The notes below the pieces were generated by a model. That model was not told where the DNA came from, made no database searches, and worked only from the letters and a program-made list of their open reading frames with translations. A stretch of 62,115 nt of DNA, from NCBI GenBank assembly GCA_029546925.1, contig JAKPQM010000046.1, positions 1-62,115 of the forward strand, written 5' to 3'. Both the position numbers and the translations under genes were made by a program. Below, piece after piece: positions 46,146 to 55,230 of this stretch (the stretch's first letter is position 1; every line of letters begins with the position of its first letter). The stretch comes from Actinomycetes bacterium (GTDB lineage: Bacteria > Actinomycetota > Coriobacteriia > Coriobacteriales > Atopobiaceae).

Positions 46146-47518
46146 CCGAACGGGCGGATTACGCGCCGACCAGCACCCCCGGGATCGGGGCGTGGATCGC
46201 TTCGGTCGAGGAGGGGAGCCCGGCGGATTGTGCGGGGCTCGAGCCCGGCATGCGCATCCTCAGCGCGAACGGTCGCGAGATTCCCGACATCATCGCCTGG
46301 CGCTGGGAGACCGACGGCCCCTCTTGCACGCTCGAGGTGCTCGATGGGCGCGACGGGCTCGTCTACGAGGCCGAGCTGTTCCGCGAGAGCGGCCAGGATT
46401 GGGGCATCGAATTCTCGGACGTCCTCTTCGATGGCGTGCGCACCTGCGTGAACGCCTGCATCTTCTGCTTCATGGGCATGCTTCCGCCCGATGCGCGCGC
46501 CTCGCTCGCGCTGCGCGACGACGATTTCCGCCTCTCGTTCTTGCAGGGCAATTTCGTCACCCTCACCAACCTCTCGGATGAGGATGTCGAGCGCATCATC
46601 ACCTGCCGCCTCGAGCCCATGAACGTCTCGCTCCATGCCATCTCGGCCGATGTGCGCCGGCGTCTCATCGGTGCGCATGCTGCACGCGGCATCGAGGTTC
46701 TCGAGCAGCTCATGGATGCCGGCATCGAGATCCACGCCCAGATCGTCCTCTGTCCCGGCCTGAACGACGGCGATGAGCTTATCCGTACGCTCGACTACAT
46801 CGAGGGGCACCCCGAGATCACCTCGACGGCACTCGTTCCCGTGGGCTATACCAAGTATCAGAGACGCTTCAAACGTTCCTATGCGTCCGACCGTACCGCT
46901 TCCTTGAAGGTCGTCGAGCAGCTACGCCCCTATCAGGAGCGTTCGCGCAGCGCTACCGGGGCGACGCGCTTCCAGCTTTCCGACGAATTCTATCTGGCAG
47001 CGGGCATCGAGGTTCCTCCCGCCGAGCACTACGACGGTTATCCGCAATTCTATGACGGCATAGGGATGCTCAGAAGCTTCCTCGATGAGGTTGAGGAATG
47101 CAGATCGCAGCGAATTGGGGACCTCTCCCGGATCGCCGGATATCTGGATGAGACTGGCAAACAGCTCCTGCTTATCTGCGGTGAAGCGGCGCTTGAGGTC
47201 ATGAGACGCTTTGCCGGGATATTATCCTCCGATCGCATCGAGATCCTGGCCATCAGAAACGAGTATTTCGGCGGAGATGTCAACGTCACCGGTCTTATCG
47301 TCGAATCCGACCTGCTCGGCCAGCTTCCCCGCGACCTCGCATCGACTATCGTGGTCATTCCCGAGCTCATGTTCAATTCAGATGGGCTTACTCTGGATGG
47401 CGGATCGTACCTGCACATCGCCGATGAGATATCTGCGCGTGGGGGTAAGGCGCTCCTTGTCCAAACCACGCCGCATCGCATGTTAGACGGCCTTCTTCGG
47501 TGCGGGGAAGATCGCTGA
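46142..47518 (+). CDS. DUF512-type radical-SAM-like protein with PDZ-like start
   Basis: 458-aa protein. The N-terminus is PDZ-like (IGAWIASVEEGSPADCAGLEPGMRIL), followed by a radical SAM-like cysteine motif CVNACIFCF and the family block FRLSFLQGNFVTLTNLSDEDVERI; the C-terminal DUF512 domain follows. Function is not known. GTG 46142 overlaps the ispH stop (GTGA). It lies directly before der, as in many Gram-positives, so a ribosome or Fe-S connection is often guessed. Confidence 0.9.
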   Translation: MTERADYAPTSTPGIGAWIASVEEGSPADCAGLEPGMRILSANGREIPDIIAWRWETDGPSCTLEVLDGRDGLVYEAELFRESGQDWGIEFSDVLFDGVRTCVNACIFCFMGMLPPDARASLALRDDDFRLSFLQGNFVTLTNLSDEDVERIITCRLEPMNVSLHAISADVRRRLIGAHAARGIEVLEQLMDAGIEIHAQIVLCPGLNDGDELIRTLDYIEGHPEITSTALVPVGYTKYQRRFKRSYASDRTASLKVVEQLRPYQERSRSATGATRFQLSDEFYLAAGIEVPPAEHYDGYPQFYDGIGMLRSFLDEVEECRSQRIGDLSRIAGYLDETGKQLLLICGEAALEVMRRFAGILSSDRIEILAIRNEYFGGDVNVTGLIVESDLLGQLPRDLASTIVVIPELMFNSDGLTLDGGSYLHIADEISARGGKALLVQTTPHRMLDGLLRCGEDR

Positions 47519-47572
47519 CTCTCGGCCTTCTGCTATCATGGATACGCCAACCGTATAGTGCATAGGAGAGCC

Positions 47573-48892
47573 ATGCCCAAACCCATCGTAGCTATTGTCG
47601 GGCGACCTAACGTGGGCAAATCCACGCTGGTGAATCGTTTAGCCGAGGCGCGGGAGGCTATCGTCCACGAATCGCGCGGCGTCACGCGCGACCGGTCATA
47701 CCATACTACCGATTGGAACGGCCGCTCCTTCGTGCTCGTCGATACCGGCGGCATCGAGTCGGCCCGATCGACCGACAGCTTCGCACCCCATATCCGCGAG
47801 CAGGCGCTCGCCGCCTGCGACGAGGCCGACGTCATCGTCTTCGTGGTCGACGGCACGGTAGGCGTCACCGATGAGGACGAGGAGGTGGCACGCATCTGCC
47901 GTAAAGCGGCGAAACCTGTCTTCCTCGTCGTCAACAAGTGCGACGACCCTTCCAATGAGGATGAGAAGCTCTGGGAGTTCTATTCGCTCGGCATCGGCGA
48001 GCCCCTGCCGCTCTCATCGCTCCATGGCCACGGCACGGGAGATCTGCTCGACGATATCGTGGCAGTCCTTCCCGATCTTCCGGATGAGGATGAGGCGGGG
48101 GAGGATCTCTCCATCGCCATCATCGGCAGGCCCAACGTGGGCAAATCCTCGCTCACCAACAGGCTTTTGGGAGCCAAGCGCTCCATCGTCTCCGATATCG
48201 CGGGCACCACGCGCGATGCCATCGACTCCCTCATCGACCACGAGGGTACCCTCATCAGGCTGATCGATACCGCCGGTATCCGAAAGAAAACGCAGGTCCA
48301 TGAGGATGTCGAGTACTACAGCTACGTTCGCGGCCTCATGGCCATGGACAGGGCGGACGTGTGCCTGCTCGTGGTCGATTCCTCGATCGGCGTCACCGAG
48401 CAGGACCAGAAGCTTGCCAACCTCGCCGTCGAAAGGGGTTGCGCGCTCGTCATCCTCCTCAACAAGTGGGATCTCGTCGACGATGCCCAGAAGCAGGCCG
48501 AGCTGTTCCAAAGCCTGTCCCAGCGCATGGCGTTCGCCCCCTGGGCCCCCACGCTGAACATCTCTGCGCTCACCGGACGCTCGGTGGGGAAGGTCTTCGA
48601 CGCCTGCCTCTCTGCAGCCGCAGCACGCGGCAGCTCGATCAGGACCTCCGAGCTCAACGATTTCCTCGCGGCTTTGCGCGAGGGCGGCCATACGGTGAGC
48701 GATAGGGGCCGCCGTCTCAAACTCATGTACGCCACCCAGACAGGCGCGAACCCCCCCGCATTCACCTTCTTCTGCAATCATCCCGACCTTGTCGATGACA
48801 ATTTCGAGCGCTATCTCGAAAACCGCATCCGTGAGCGCTTCGATCTCGTCGGCACGCCCATCCGCCTACGTTTCAGAAGCAAGGAGGCATAA
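47573..48892 (+). CDS. der: Ribosome biogenesis GTPase Der (EngA)
   Basis: 439-aa double-GTPase needed for 50S assembly. The two G domains show GRPNVGKSTLVNRL and GRPNVGKSSLTNRL, with G3 DTGGIES and DTAGIRKK, and G4 NKCD and NKWD. The C-terminal KH-like domain ends with FRSKEA. ATG 47573 has AGGAGAG 6 bases upstream and is preferred over an upstream in-frame codon. Confidence 0.97.
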   Translation: MPKPIVAIVGRPNVGKSTLVNRLAEAREAIVHESRGVTRDRSYHTTDWNGRSFVLVDTGGIESARSTDSFAPHIREQALAACDEADVIVFVVDGTVGVTDEDEEVARICRKAAKPVFLVVNKCDDPSNEDEKLWEFYSLGIGEPLPLSSLHGHGTGDLLDDIVAVLPDLPDEDEAGEDLSIAIIGRPNVGKSSLTNRLLGAKRSIVSDIAGTTRDAIDSLIDHEGTLIRLIDTAGIRKKTQVHEDVEYYSYVRGLMAMDRADVCLLVVDSSIGVTEQDQKLANLAVERGCALVILLNKWDLVDDAQKQAELFQSLSQRMAFAPWAPTLNISALTGRSVGKVFDACLSAAAARGSSIRTSELNDFLAALREGGHTVSDRGRRLKLMYATQTGANPPAFTFFCNHPDLVDDNFERYLENRIRERFDLVGTPIRLRFRSKEA

Positions 48893-48897
48893 GACCC

Positions 48898-49569
48898 GTG
48901 ACTATCCTGCATGCTGCCATCCTTCCCACCATCTTGTGCTGTTGCTTGGCCTACCTTCTCTGCGGCATCCCCTTCGGGCTGCTCATCGCCCGCTTACGGG
49001 GCGTCGATGTGCGCAAGGTCGGCTCGGGCAACATCGGCACGACCAACGTCGCGCGTTCGGTCGGTGTCGTCGCATCGGGCCTCACCCTGCTCCTCGATGC
49101 GGGCAAGGGATTCGTCTCCATGGAGCTTGCGCGCCATCTCATCCCTTGGATGGCAGAACGCGAGTTCAAGGTGTTCGATCTCAGCCAGACGGCGGGGGTC
49201 GCCATCACCATCGTCTACGTCGCCTGCGTCTGCGGCCATATCTTCTCGCCGTATCTCGGCTTCAAAGGCGGCAAGGGCATCGCCGTGGGCTTCGGGGCCG
49301 CTCTCGGGCTCGACTGGCACATAGCGCTCGGCGTGCTCGTCGTCTTCATCCTCGTGGTCGTGCCTTCGCGGTATGTCTCTCTCGCCTCATGCTCCGCAGC
49401 TCTGTCGCTGCCGTTCTTCGCGCTCATCTTCGGGGCCGCACCCGTCTCGCTGATCCCCTTTGCGTTCGTCTCCGCCCTCGTCATCTGGGCGCATCGCTCC
49501 AATATCAAGAAGCTCCTCAATAATGAGGAGAAGCAATTCTCATTCCACTCGTCCGACACGAAGGCGTGA
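48898..49569 (+). CDS. plsY: Acyl-phosphate:glycerol-3-phosphate acyltransferase PlsY
   Basis: 223-aa membrane protein that makes lysophosphatidic acid from acyl-phosphate and G3P. The three conserved loops are visible: SGNIGTTNVARSVG, GHIFSPYLGFKGGKGIAVGFG and AHRSNIKKLL near the end. About five hydrophobic helices. GTG 48898 follows der by 5 bases. Its product feeds the PlsC half of the cmk fusion, and gpsA next door makes the G3P substrate. Confidence 0.96.
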   Translation: MTILHAAILPTILCCCLAYLLCGIPFGLLIARLRGVDVRKVGSGNIGTTNVARSVGVVASGLTLLLDAGKGFVSMELARHLIPWMAEREFKVFDLSQTAGVAITIVYVACVCGHIFSPYLGFKGGKGIAVGFGAALGLDWHIALGVLVVFILVVVPSRYVSLASCSAALSLPFFALIFGAAPVSLIPFAFVSALVIWAHRSNIKKLLNNEEKQFSFHSSDTKA

Positions 49570-49574
49570 GGCCC

Positions 49575-50603
49575 ATGCAGCGTATCGCAATCATCGGTTC
49601 GGGTTCGTGGGGCACGGGCATCACCGCCCTCGTGGCATCCCATGCAGACACCGTCTGCCTTTGGTCGCGCGACGAGCACATCGCAGCGTCGATCAACGAG
49701 GAGCACAGAAACCCCATCTATCTCAAGGATTGCCGGCTCGCACCCAATGTGGTTGCCACAACCTCCATGGAGGAGGCGGTTGCCGGATCCGATGCCCTCA
49801 TCCTCGCCTCGCCGTCGGCCTATCTCCGAACGACGATCCGCCGGCTCGCCCCCTTCGTCCCATCGACGACCCCCGTGCTCGTCCTCACCAAGGGCATCGA
49901 GACCGGATCGCACAAGCTCATGCACGAGGTTGTCGCCGACGAGCTCGGAGGGCCTTCGCGCATCGCCGTGCTCGCCGGTCCCAACCATGCCGAGGAGGTC
50001 GCCGCGGGCGCGGTATCCGCCGCCGTCATCGCCTCCGAAAACGCCGAGATCGCCCTCCTCTTCCAGAACCTCCTCGCTTCGAACGTATTCCGCGCCTACA
50101 CCTCCGATGATGTCGTGGGCGTGGAGGTCTGCAGCGCCGTGAAGAACGTCATCGCCATCGCATGCGGCATCGCTGCGGGAAAAGGGGCGGGCGATAACAC
50201 CCTTGCCGCGCTCATGACACGCGGGCTCGCCGAGATCGGCCGCATGGTCTCGGTCCTCGGCGGAAACCCGCTCACGGCCATGGGCCTTGCCGGCATGGGA
50301 GATCTGGTCGTGACCTGCTCATCGCGCCATTCCCGCAACAGGGCCTTCGGCGAGGCGCTTGTGGCGGGGGAGAGCCTTGAAGCGTATCAGGAGCGCACTC
50401 ACATGGTGGTCGAGGGTGCCCGCGCATGCGTGAGCGTATGCGAGCTCGCCGACGAGCATCATATCGAGGCACCCATCTCGCGCGTCGTCTATGCGGTGCT
50501 CTACCGGGGGCTTTCCATCGATGATGCCATCGAATCGCTCCTAGGACGCGTCCCGAACGAGGAATTTTACGGTTACATGACGAGAAACGAGGCAGCGTTA
50601 TGA
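49575..50603 (+). CDS. gpsA: Glycerol-3-phosphate dehydrogenase [NAD(P)+]
   Basis: 342-aa enzyme forming sn-glycerol-3-phosphate from DHAP for phospholipids. NAD fold IIGSGSWGTGITALVA, then LVLTKGIET, VLAGPNHAEEVAAG, catalytic K in CSAVKNVIAIACGI, and LAGMGDLVVTCSS. ATG 49575 lies within translational reach of the plsY stop; GTG 49566 overlapping that stop is the alternative. It overlaps rpe by 4 bases. Confidence 0.96.
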   Translation: MQRIAIIGSGSWGTGITALVASHADTVCLWSRDEHIAASINEEHRNPIYLKDCRLAPNVVATTSMEEAVAGSDALILASPSAYLRTTIRRLAPFVPSTTPVLVLTKGIETGSHKLMHEVVADELGGPSRIAVLAGPNHAEEVAAGAVSAAVIASENAEIALLFQNLLASNVFRAYTSDDVVGVEVCSAVKNVIAIACGIAAGKGAGDNTLAALMTRGLAEIGRMVSVLGGNPLTAMGLAGMGDLVVTCSSRHSRNRAFGEALVAGESLEAYQERTHMVVEGARACVSVCELADEHHIEAPISRVVYAVLYRGLSIDDAIESLLGRVPNEEFYGYMTRNEAAL

Positions 50604-51262
50604 CGAAGACGGTGAATATCGCCCCCTCCATCCTCTCCGCCGATTTCATGCATCTCGGCGCCGACCTCAACGACATCGAGGAGGCGGATCTGCTCCATTA
50701 CGATGTCATGGACGGGCATTTCGTGCCCAACATCTCCTTCGGGCCCGGTATCCTGAAGCAGGTCAGGGCCCATACGGAGCTTCTCCTCGATGTCCATCTC
50801 ATGGTCACGAACCCTGAGGAGGTCATCGATACCTATATCGAGTCCGGAGCCGATATCGTGACCTTCCACGTGGAGGCCGCCGAGGATCCCGCCAAACTCA
50901 TCGACCGCATCCACGCCAAGGGCGTTTCCGCTGGCATCTCCCTCAGTCCCGATACACCTGCCGAGGCGATCCTCCCGTACCTTGCCGATATCGATCTCGT
51001 CCTCGTGATGACGGTCTATCCAGGCTTCGGGGGACAGGCCTTCATCGATGCCATGCTGCCCAAGATCCAGGCCATCGGCGAAGCGTGCGCTGCGCTGGGC
51101 CGCTCCCCGATGATCGAGGTCGACGGCGGCATCGCCCCAGACACCATCGCCCGCGCATCCGCGGCAGGCGCCGACACCTTCGTCGCAGGCAGCGCGATCT
51201 TCGGCGCGGCCGACAAGGGCGCGCGCATGGCCGAGCTCAGGCGTTTAGCCGAGGGGATCTGA
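50600..51262 (+). CDS. rpe: Ribulose-phosphate 3-epimerase
   Basis: 220-aa TIM-barrel enzyme interconverting ribulose-5-P and xylulose-5-P. Opening APSILSADFMHLG, metal site YDVMDGHFVPNISFG, HLMVTNP, VMTVYPGFGGQAF and EVDGGIAPDT are all present. The ATG overlaps the gpsA stop. Length normal. Confidence 0.97.
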   Translation: MTKTVNIAPSILSADFMHLGADLNDIEEADLLHYDVMDGHFVPNISFGPGILKQVRAHTELLLDVHLMVTNPEEVIDTYIESGADIVTFHVEAAEDPAKLIDRIHAKGVSAGISLSPDTPAEAILPYLADIDLVLVMTVYPGFGGQAFIDAMLPKIQAIGEACAALGRSPMIEVDGGIAPDTIARASAAGADTFVAGSAIFGAADKGARMAELRRLAEGI

Positions 51263-51266
51263 GCCG

Positions 51267-52427
51267 TTGTCCGTCTATCTCGATCACGCTGCATCTTCCC
51301 CGCCCCGCCCAGAGGCCGCCGAGGCGCTTGCAGCGTATACGCGCGCTTCGTATGCAGGGGCCAACCCCAACTCCCTCCACACGCCGGGCAGGGAGGCTGC
51401 CCGTGCGCTCGAAGGGGCACGCAAGGAGCTGTCGAAGCTCTTGGGCGGCGATGCGCGTCCTTCAGAGCTCATCTTCACATCAGGGGGCACGGAGGCCGAC
51501 AACCTTGCCGTCATCGGCCTCTCGGAGGCGCTGCGGATGCAGCGCGGTATACGCGACGTCGTCGTCATCTCCGCGATCGAGCATGAGGCGGTCCTCAAAT
51601 GCATTCCCGAACTCAGAAGGCGCGGGTTCGAGACGCGCATCGTGCCCCCCACGGACAGGGGGGTCATCGAGTGCGCATCGCTCGCGGCGGCGCTTGACGA
51701 GCGCTGCGCACTCGTCTCGATCATGTACGCGAACAACGAGACGGGCATGGTCCAGCCCATAGCCGATCTTGCCGCTGCCGCGCATGCGGTGGGGGCCCTC
51801 TTCCACACCGATGCCGTCCAAGCGTTCACCCGTATGCCGTTCTCTGCGGATTGCGTCGATGCCATGAGCATCAGCGCCCACAAGGTCGGCGGACCGGTAG
51901 GTATCGGAGCGCTCTATCTCAAAACAGGAATCCGGCTGCAGCCGCTTCTGCAGGGCGGAGGGCAGGAGCGGGGACTCAGGCCGGGCACCCAGAACGTTTC
52001 GGGAGCCCTCGCCTTCGCTGCGGCTGCACAGGCATCTGCACATGCCCATAGGGTATATGCAGATGCTCTTCGAGCCCGTTCGAGCGCGCTCGTCGAGAAG
52101 CTCGTCTCTGCGGACGTGGGAATCCATCCAACCGTCGATGCTGCATACGACGAGGGCAGGCTCCCGGGTACCGTCCATGTCTATGTGCGCGGTATCGAGG
52201 CGGGATCGGTGCTCTTGCGGCTCGATGCGGCCGGTTTCGCCATCTCGTCGGGTTCTGCCTGCTCGGCAAGCTCGCGCGATTCCAGCCATGTCCTCTCCGC
52301 CATGGGATTCCCACGCGAGCGATCCCTTGGCGCGCTGCGCATCTCATTCGATGAACGCGTCTCCGATGGCGAGCTCTCGGCGTTCGCAGATGCCCTCATC
52401 GGGTGTGTCGATAGCCTTCGCAGATAA
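51267..52427 (+). CDS. Cysteine desulfurase (NifS/IscS type)
   Basis: 386-aa PLP enzyme releasing sulfur from cysteine for Fe-S clusters or tRNA thiolation. YLDHAASSPPRPE opens the protein; the PLP lysine is in SISAHKVGGPVGIGALYL and the active cysteine in SSGSACSASSRDSSHVL, the short-loop NifS type. The start is a TTG at 51267 with GAGGGG about 10 bases upstream. No iscU or mnmA lies next to it, so its acceptor is not evident here. Confidence 0.92.
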   Translation: MSVYLDHAASSPPRPEAAEALAAYTRASYAGANPNSLHTPGREAARALEGARKELSKLLGGDARPSELIFTSGGTEADNLAVIGLSEALRMQRGIRDVVVISAIEHEAVLKCIPELRRRGFETRIVPPTDRGVIECASLAAALDERCALVSIMYANNETGMVQPIADLAAAAHAVGALFHTDAVQAFTRMPFSADCVDAMSISAHKVGGPVGIGALYLKTGIRLQPLLQGGGQERGLRPGTQNVSGALAFAAAAQASAHAHRVYADALRARSSALVEKLVSADVGIHPTVDAAYDEGRLPGTVHVYVRGIEAGSVLLRLDAAGFAISSGSACSASSRDSSHVLSAMGFPRERSLGALRISFDERVSDGELSAFADALIGCVDSLRR

Positions 52428-52437
52428 GGTGGGAATG

Positions 52438-53154
52438 ATGAACGAGGAAGCATCCGCCCTGCTCAAACTCCAAGAGATCGACCTTTGCCTCATGCGCGCC
52501 CATGCGCAGCTCAAGGCCATGCCCCAAACCGAACGGCTTGCAGCCGTCGCCCAAGCCAAGAAAAAGCTCTCCTCGGAGCTCAAGCGCGTCATAGGGCTGC
52601 GCAAGGATATCGAGATCGATATCGCCGAGCTGCAGGAGCTGCATGAGGGCTACGAGCGGGAACAGCGCGACGTCAGATCCTCCATCGACGAGCTCGGCCA
52701 CTCCTATAAGGAAATCCAGGCTCTCGATACCAAGCTCTCGCTTCTGGCAAAACAGCTCGAGAAGCTCGAATTCAAGTTGGGAGTGCTGCTCGAGAAGCTC
52801 GACAAGGCGGAGGAGGCCGAGAAAAAGCTCAAGACCCTCGGTTCGAAGCTCCTCGCCGACGAGGATGCCCTGCGCCGCTCTTTCGAGCAGGACAGCGCGG
52901 ATATCCAAGCATCGATCGAGGATCTCAACGAAGATCGCGAGGATGTCGCCTCCCGCATCCCCGAGGACATCCGCGAGCGCTATGCTATCGCTGCCAAGCG
53001 CTTCTCCGGCCTGGCCGTCGAGCGCTTGACGGGCAATGTGCCGAGCATCTGCCGGGTCAAGCTCCAAGCCGATGCGTACCACGACCTTGCACGCGGCCCC
53101 GCCATCTCCGAATGCCCGTATTGCCATCGCATGCTCGTATGTGAGGAGCGCTAA
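52438..53154 (+). CDS. Coiled-coil protein with C-terminal zinc ribbon (DUF164-like)
   Basis: 238-aa protein, mostly a long heptad-rich coiled coil (about residues 30-190), closing with a zinc-ribbon-like segment. The second knuckle is CPYCHRML, but the first, normally CGGCHMxL, reads PSICRVKL, keeping one cysteine of two. Family members are conserved in Actinobacteria and Firmicutes with unclear function. ATG 52438 is preferred to the adjacent ATG 52435 because of spacing from AAGGTGGGA. It lies between the desulfurase and coaBC. Confidence 0.85.
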   Translation: MNEEASALLKLQEIDLCLMRAHAQLKAMPQTERLAAVAQAKKKLSSELKRVIGLRKDIEIDIAELQELHEGYEREQRDVRSSIDELGHSYKEIQALDTKLSLLAKQLEKLEFKLGVLLEKLDKAEEAEKKLKTLGSKLLADEDALRRSFEQDSADIQASIEDLNEDREDVASRIPEDIRERYAIAAKRFSGLAVERLTGNVPSICRVKLQADAYHDLARGPAISECPYCHRMLVCEER

Positions 53155-53155
53155 G

Positions 53156-54349
53156 ATGAAGAAACATGTCCTGCTTGCCGTGAGCGGCGGTATCGCCGCC
53201 TATAAATCCTGCGATATCGTGCGCAGGCTTCAGGATGCAGGCTGCGAGGTGCGCGTCTGCATGACGCCCGATGCGTGCGAGTTCATAAGCCCCATCACCT
53301 TCGAGGCGCTCTCGCAGTACCCGGTCCTGACCGACCTCTTCGACTTCCCCGAGTCGCCCAACCCCCATATCATGCTCGGCGCGTGGGCCGACCTCTGCCT
53401 CGTCTGCCCTGCAACCGCCGACATCATGGCCAAGGTCGCCTCGGGCATCGCCGATGAGTGCGTATCCACCACCATCCTCGCGCTTCGGGCGCCTGCGGTC
53501 TTCGCACCCGCCATGAATGTCCACATGTGGAGGGATGAGGCCACGCAGGGAAACGTCGCCCTGCTCCAGCAGCGCGGATACGGCTTCATCATGCCCACGA
53601 GCGGACTTCTCGCCTGCGGCGATATGGGCGAGGGCAAGCTCGCTTCCGTTTCCGATATCGTTGCGAGCGTGCTCGCCCATCTCAAGATCGTGCGCGATCT
53701 TGCGGGACTTAAGCTCCTCGTCAATGCAGGGCCGACCCACGAGGCCATCGATCCGGTGCGCTATATCGCGAACGCATCATCCGGCAAGATGGGCTTTTCC
53801 ATCGCCCAAGCGGCCCTCGATCGCGGCGCGGCCGTCACCCTTGTTGCCGGACCCTGCTCGCTGGCCACACCGGAAGGCGCCGAGCGCATCGACGTCGTCA
53901 GCGCACACGATATGTACGAGGCGTGCATGAGCGCCTTCGAGCATGCCGACGCAGCGATCTGCTCCGCCGCCGTGGCCGATTACACGCCTAAGATCGTCGC
54001 AGACCACAAGCTCAAGAAATCCGACGAGCCCATCGGATCCATCGAGCTCGTCCCAACCAAGGACATCCTTGCCGAGCTCTGCCGCATCAAGGGCACGCGC
54101 GTGGTATGCGGTTTCGCCGCCGAGACGAGCGATCTCATCGGCAACGCCACCGAGAAGCTTGTCCGCAAGCATGCCGACATGATCGTTGCGAACGACGTCT
54201 CGAAACCCGAGTCCACCTTCGGTTCCGACACCAATCTCGTATCGTTCGTCACGGCCGACGGCGTGGAGGAGCTGCCCACGCTTCCCAAGGAGGAGGTTGC
54301 GGACGCCATCCTCGATCGCGTCGCACGCCTTATCTCGGAGCGCAGATGA
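53156..54349 (+). CDS. coaBC: Bifunctional CoaBC (PPC synthetase/decarboxylase)
   Basis: 397-aa flavoprotein for coenzyme A synthesis: CoaB joins phosphopantothenate and cysteine, CoaC decarboxylates the product. CoaC part: VSGGIAAYKSCDIVRRLQ, the catalytic His in HIMLGAWADL, and the PAMN motif. CoaB part: LVNAGPTHEAIDPVRYIANASSGKMG and the lysine-rich KIVADHKLKKSDE. ATG 53156 is 1 base after the zinc-ribbon gene stop. It overlaps nfo by 4 bases. Confidence 0.96.
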   Translation: MKKHVLLAVSGGIAAYKSCDIVRRLQDAGCEVRVCMTPDACEFISPITFEALSQYPVLTDLFDFPESPNPHIMLGAWADLCLVCPATADIMAKVASGIADECVSTTILALRAPAVFAPAMNVHMWRDEATQGNVALLQQRGYGFIMPTSGLLACGDMGEGKLASVSDIVASVLAHLKIVRDLAGLKLLVNAGPTHEAIDPVRYIANASSGKMGFSIAQAALDRGAAVTLVAGPCSLATPEGAERIDVVSAHDMYEACMSAFEHADAAICSAAVADYTPKIVADHKLKKSDEPIGSIELVPTKDILAELCRIKGTRVVCGFAAETSDLIGNATEKLVRKHADMIVANDVSKPESTFGSDTNLVSFVTADGVEELPTLPKEEVADAILDRVARLISERR

Positions 54350-55227
54350 TGGCATGCCCGCTCGTACTGGGCTGCCATCTCTCGACCACGGGCGGATACC
54401 GCGCCATGGGGGAGACGGCGCTCTCCATCGGAGCCACGACCTTCGCCTTCTTCACGCGCAACCCGCGCGGGGGCAATGCGAAGGCGCTCGAGGCCGATGA
54501 TGTCTGCGGACTCAGGCAGCTTCTAGAAGATAACGGTTTCGGCCCGCTCGTAGCGCATGCGTCCTACACGATGAATCTCTGCTCGGATAAGGCTTCGGCC
54601 ATCGATTTCGCGCACCGCGCCTTGGCAGATGACCTCGCACGTATGGAGCTGCTCCCGGGCAACTTCTACAATCTCCACCCAGGCTCTCATGTGGGACAGG
54701 GCCCCGACGAGGGCATCCGCCTCATCGTCGATGGGTTGAACGAGGCGCTCGACAAAGGCCAGTCGACGACGGTCCTGCTCGAGACCATGGCAGGCAAGGG
54801 CTCCGAGGTCGGGCGCAGTTTCGAGGAGCTCGCGCGTATCATCGACGGCGTGCGGGAGGATCAGCTCCTAGGCGTCTGCCTCGACACCTGCCATGTGTGG
54901 GACGGCGGCTATGATGTCCGAGGCGATTTCGATGCCGTTCTCGACGAATTCGACCGCGTCATCGGCCTCGATCGCCTGCGTGCCCTCCACCTCAACGACT
55001 CGAAGAACCCGTGCGGCTCGCATAAGGACCGCCATGAGCGCATCGGACGGGGCGAGATAGGACTCGATGCCTTCGCCGCCATAGTGGTGAACACGCGGGT
55101 CTGCGGACTGCCCATGATCCTTGAGACGCCCAACGACCTTTCCGGCTATGCCGAGGAGATCTCCCTGCTCAGAAACCTTGCGAAAGATGCTGCGGGAACG
55201 TCTCGGCCCGCTCGTGGAAAGGCCTGA
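54346..55227 (+). CDS. nfo: Endonuclease IV (AP endonuclease)
   Basis: 293-aa class II AP endonuclease with a three-zinc TIM barrel. Seen: GCHLSTTGGY, TTFAFFTRNPR (usual: QxFxxNPR), LVAHASYTMNLCS, NLHPGSHVG, LLETMAGKGSEVG, VCLDTCHVW and LHLNDSKNPCGSHKDRHERIG. The FAFFTRNP variation is minor. ATG 54346 overlaps the coaBC stop (ATGATG; the second ATG at 54349 is equally possible). Confidence 0.95.
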   Translation: MMACPLVLGCHLSTTGGYRAMGETALSIGATTFAFFTRNPRGGNAKALEADDVCGLRQLLEDNGFGPLVAHASYTMNLCSDKASAIDFAHRALADDLARMELLPGNFYNLHPGSHVGQGPDEGIRLIVDGLNEALDKGQSTTVLLETMAGKGSEVGRSFEELARIIDGVREDQLLGVCLDTCHVWDGGYDVRGDFDAVLDEFDRVIGLDRLRALHLNDSKNPCGSHKDRHERIGRGEIGLDAFAAIVVNTRVCGLPMILETPNDLSGYAEEISLLRNLAKDAAGTSRPARGKA

Positions 55228-55230
55228 CAG

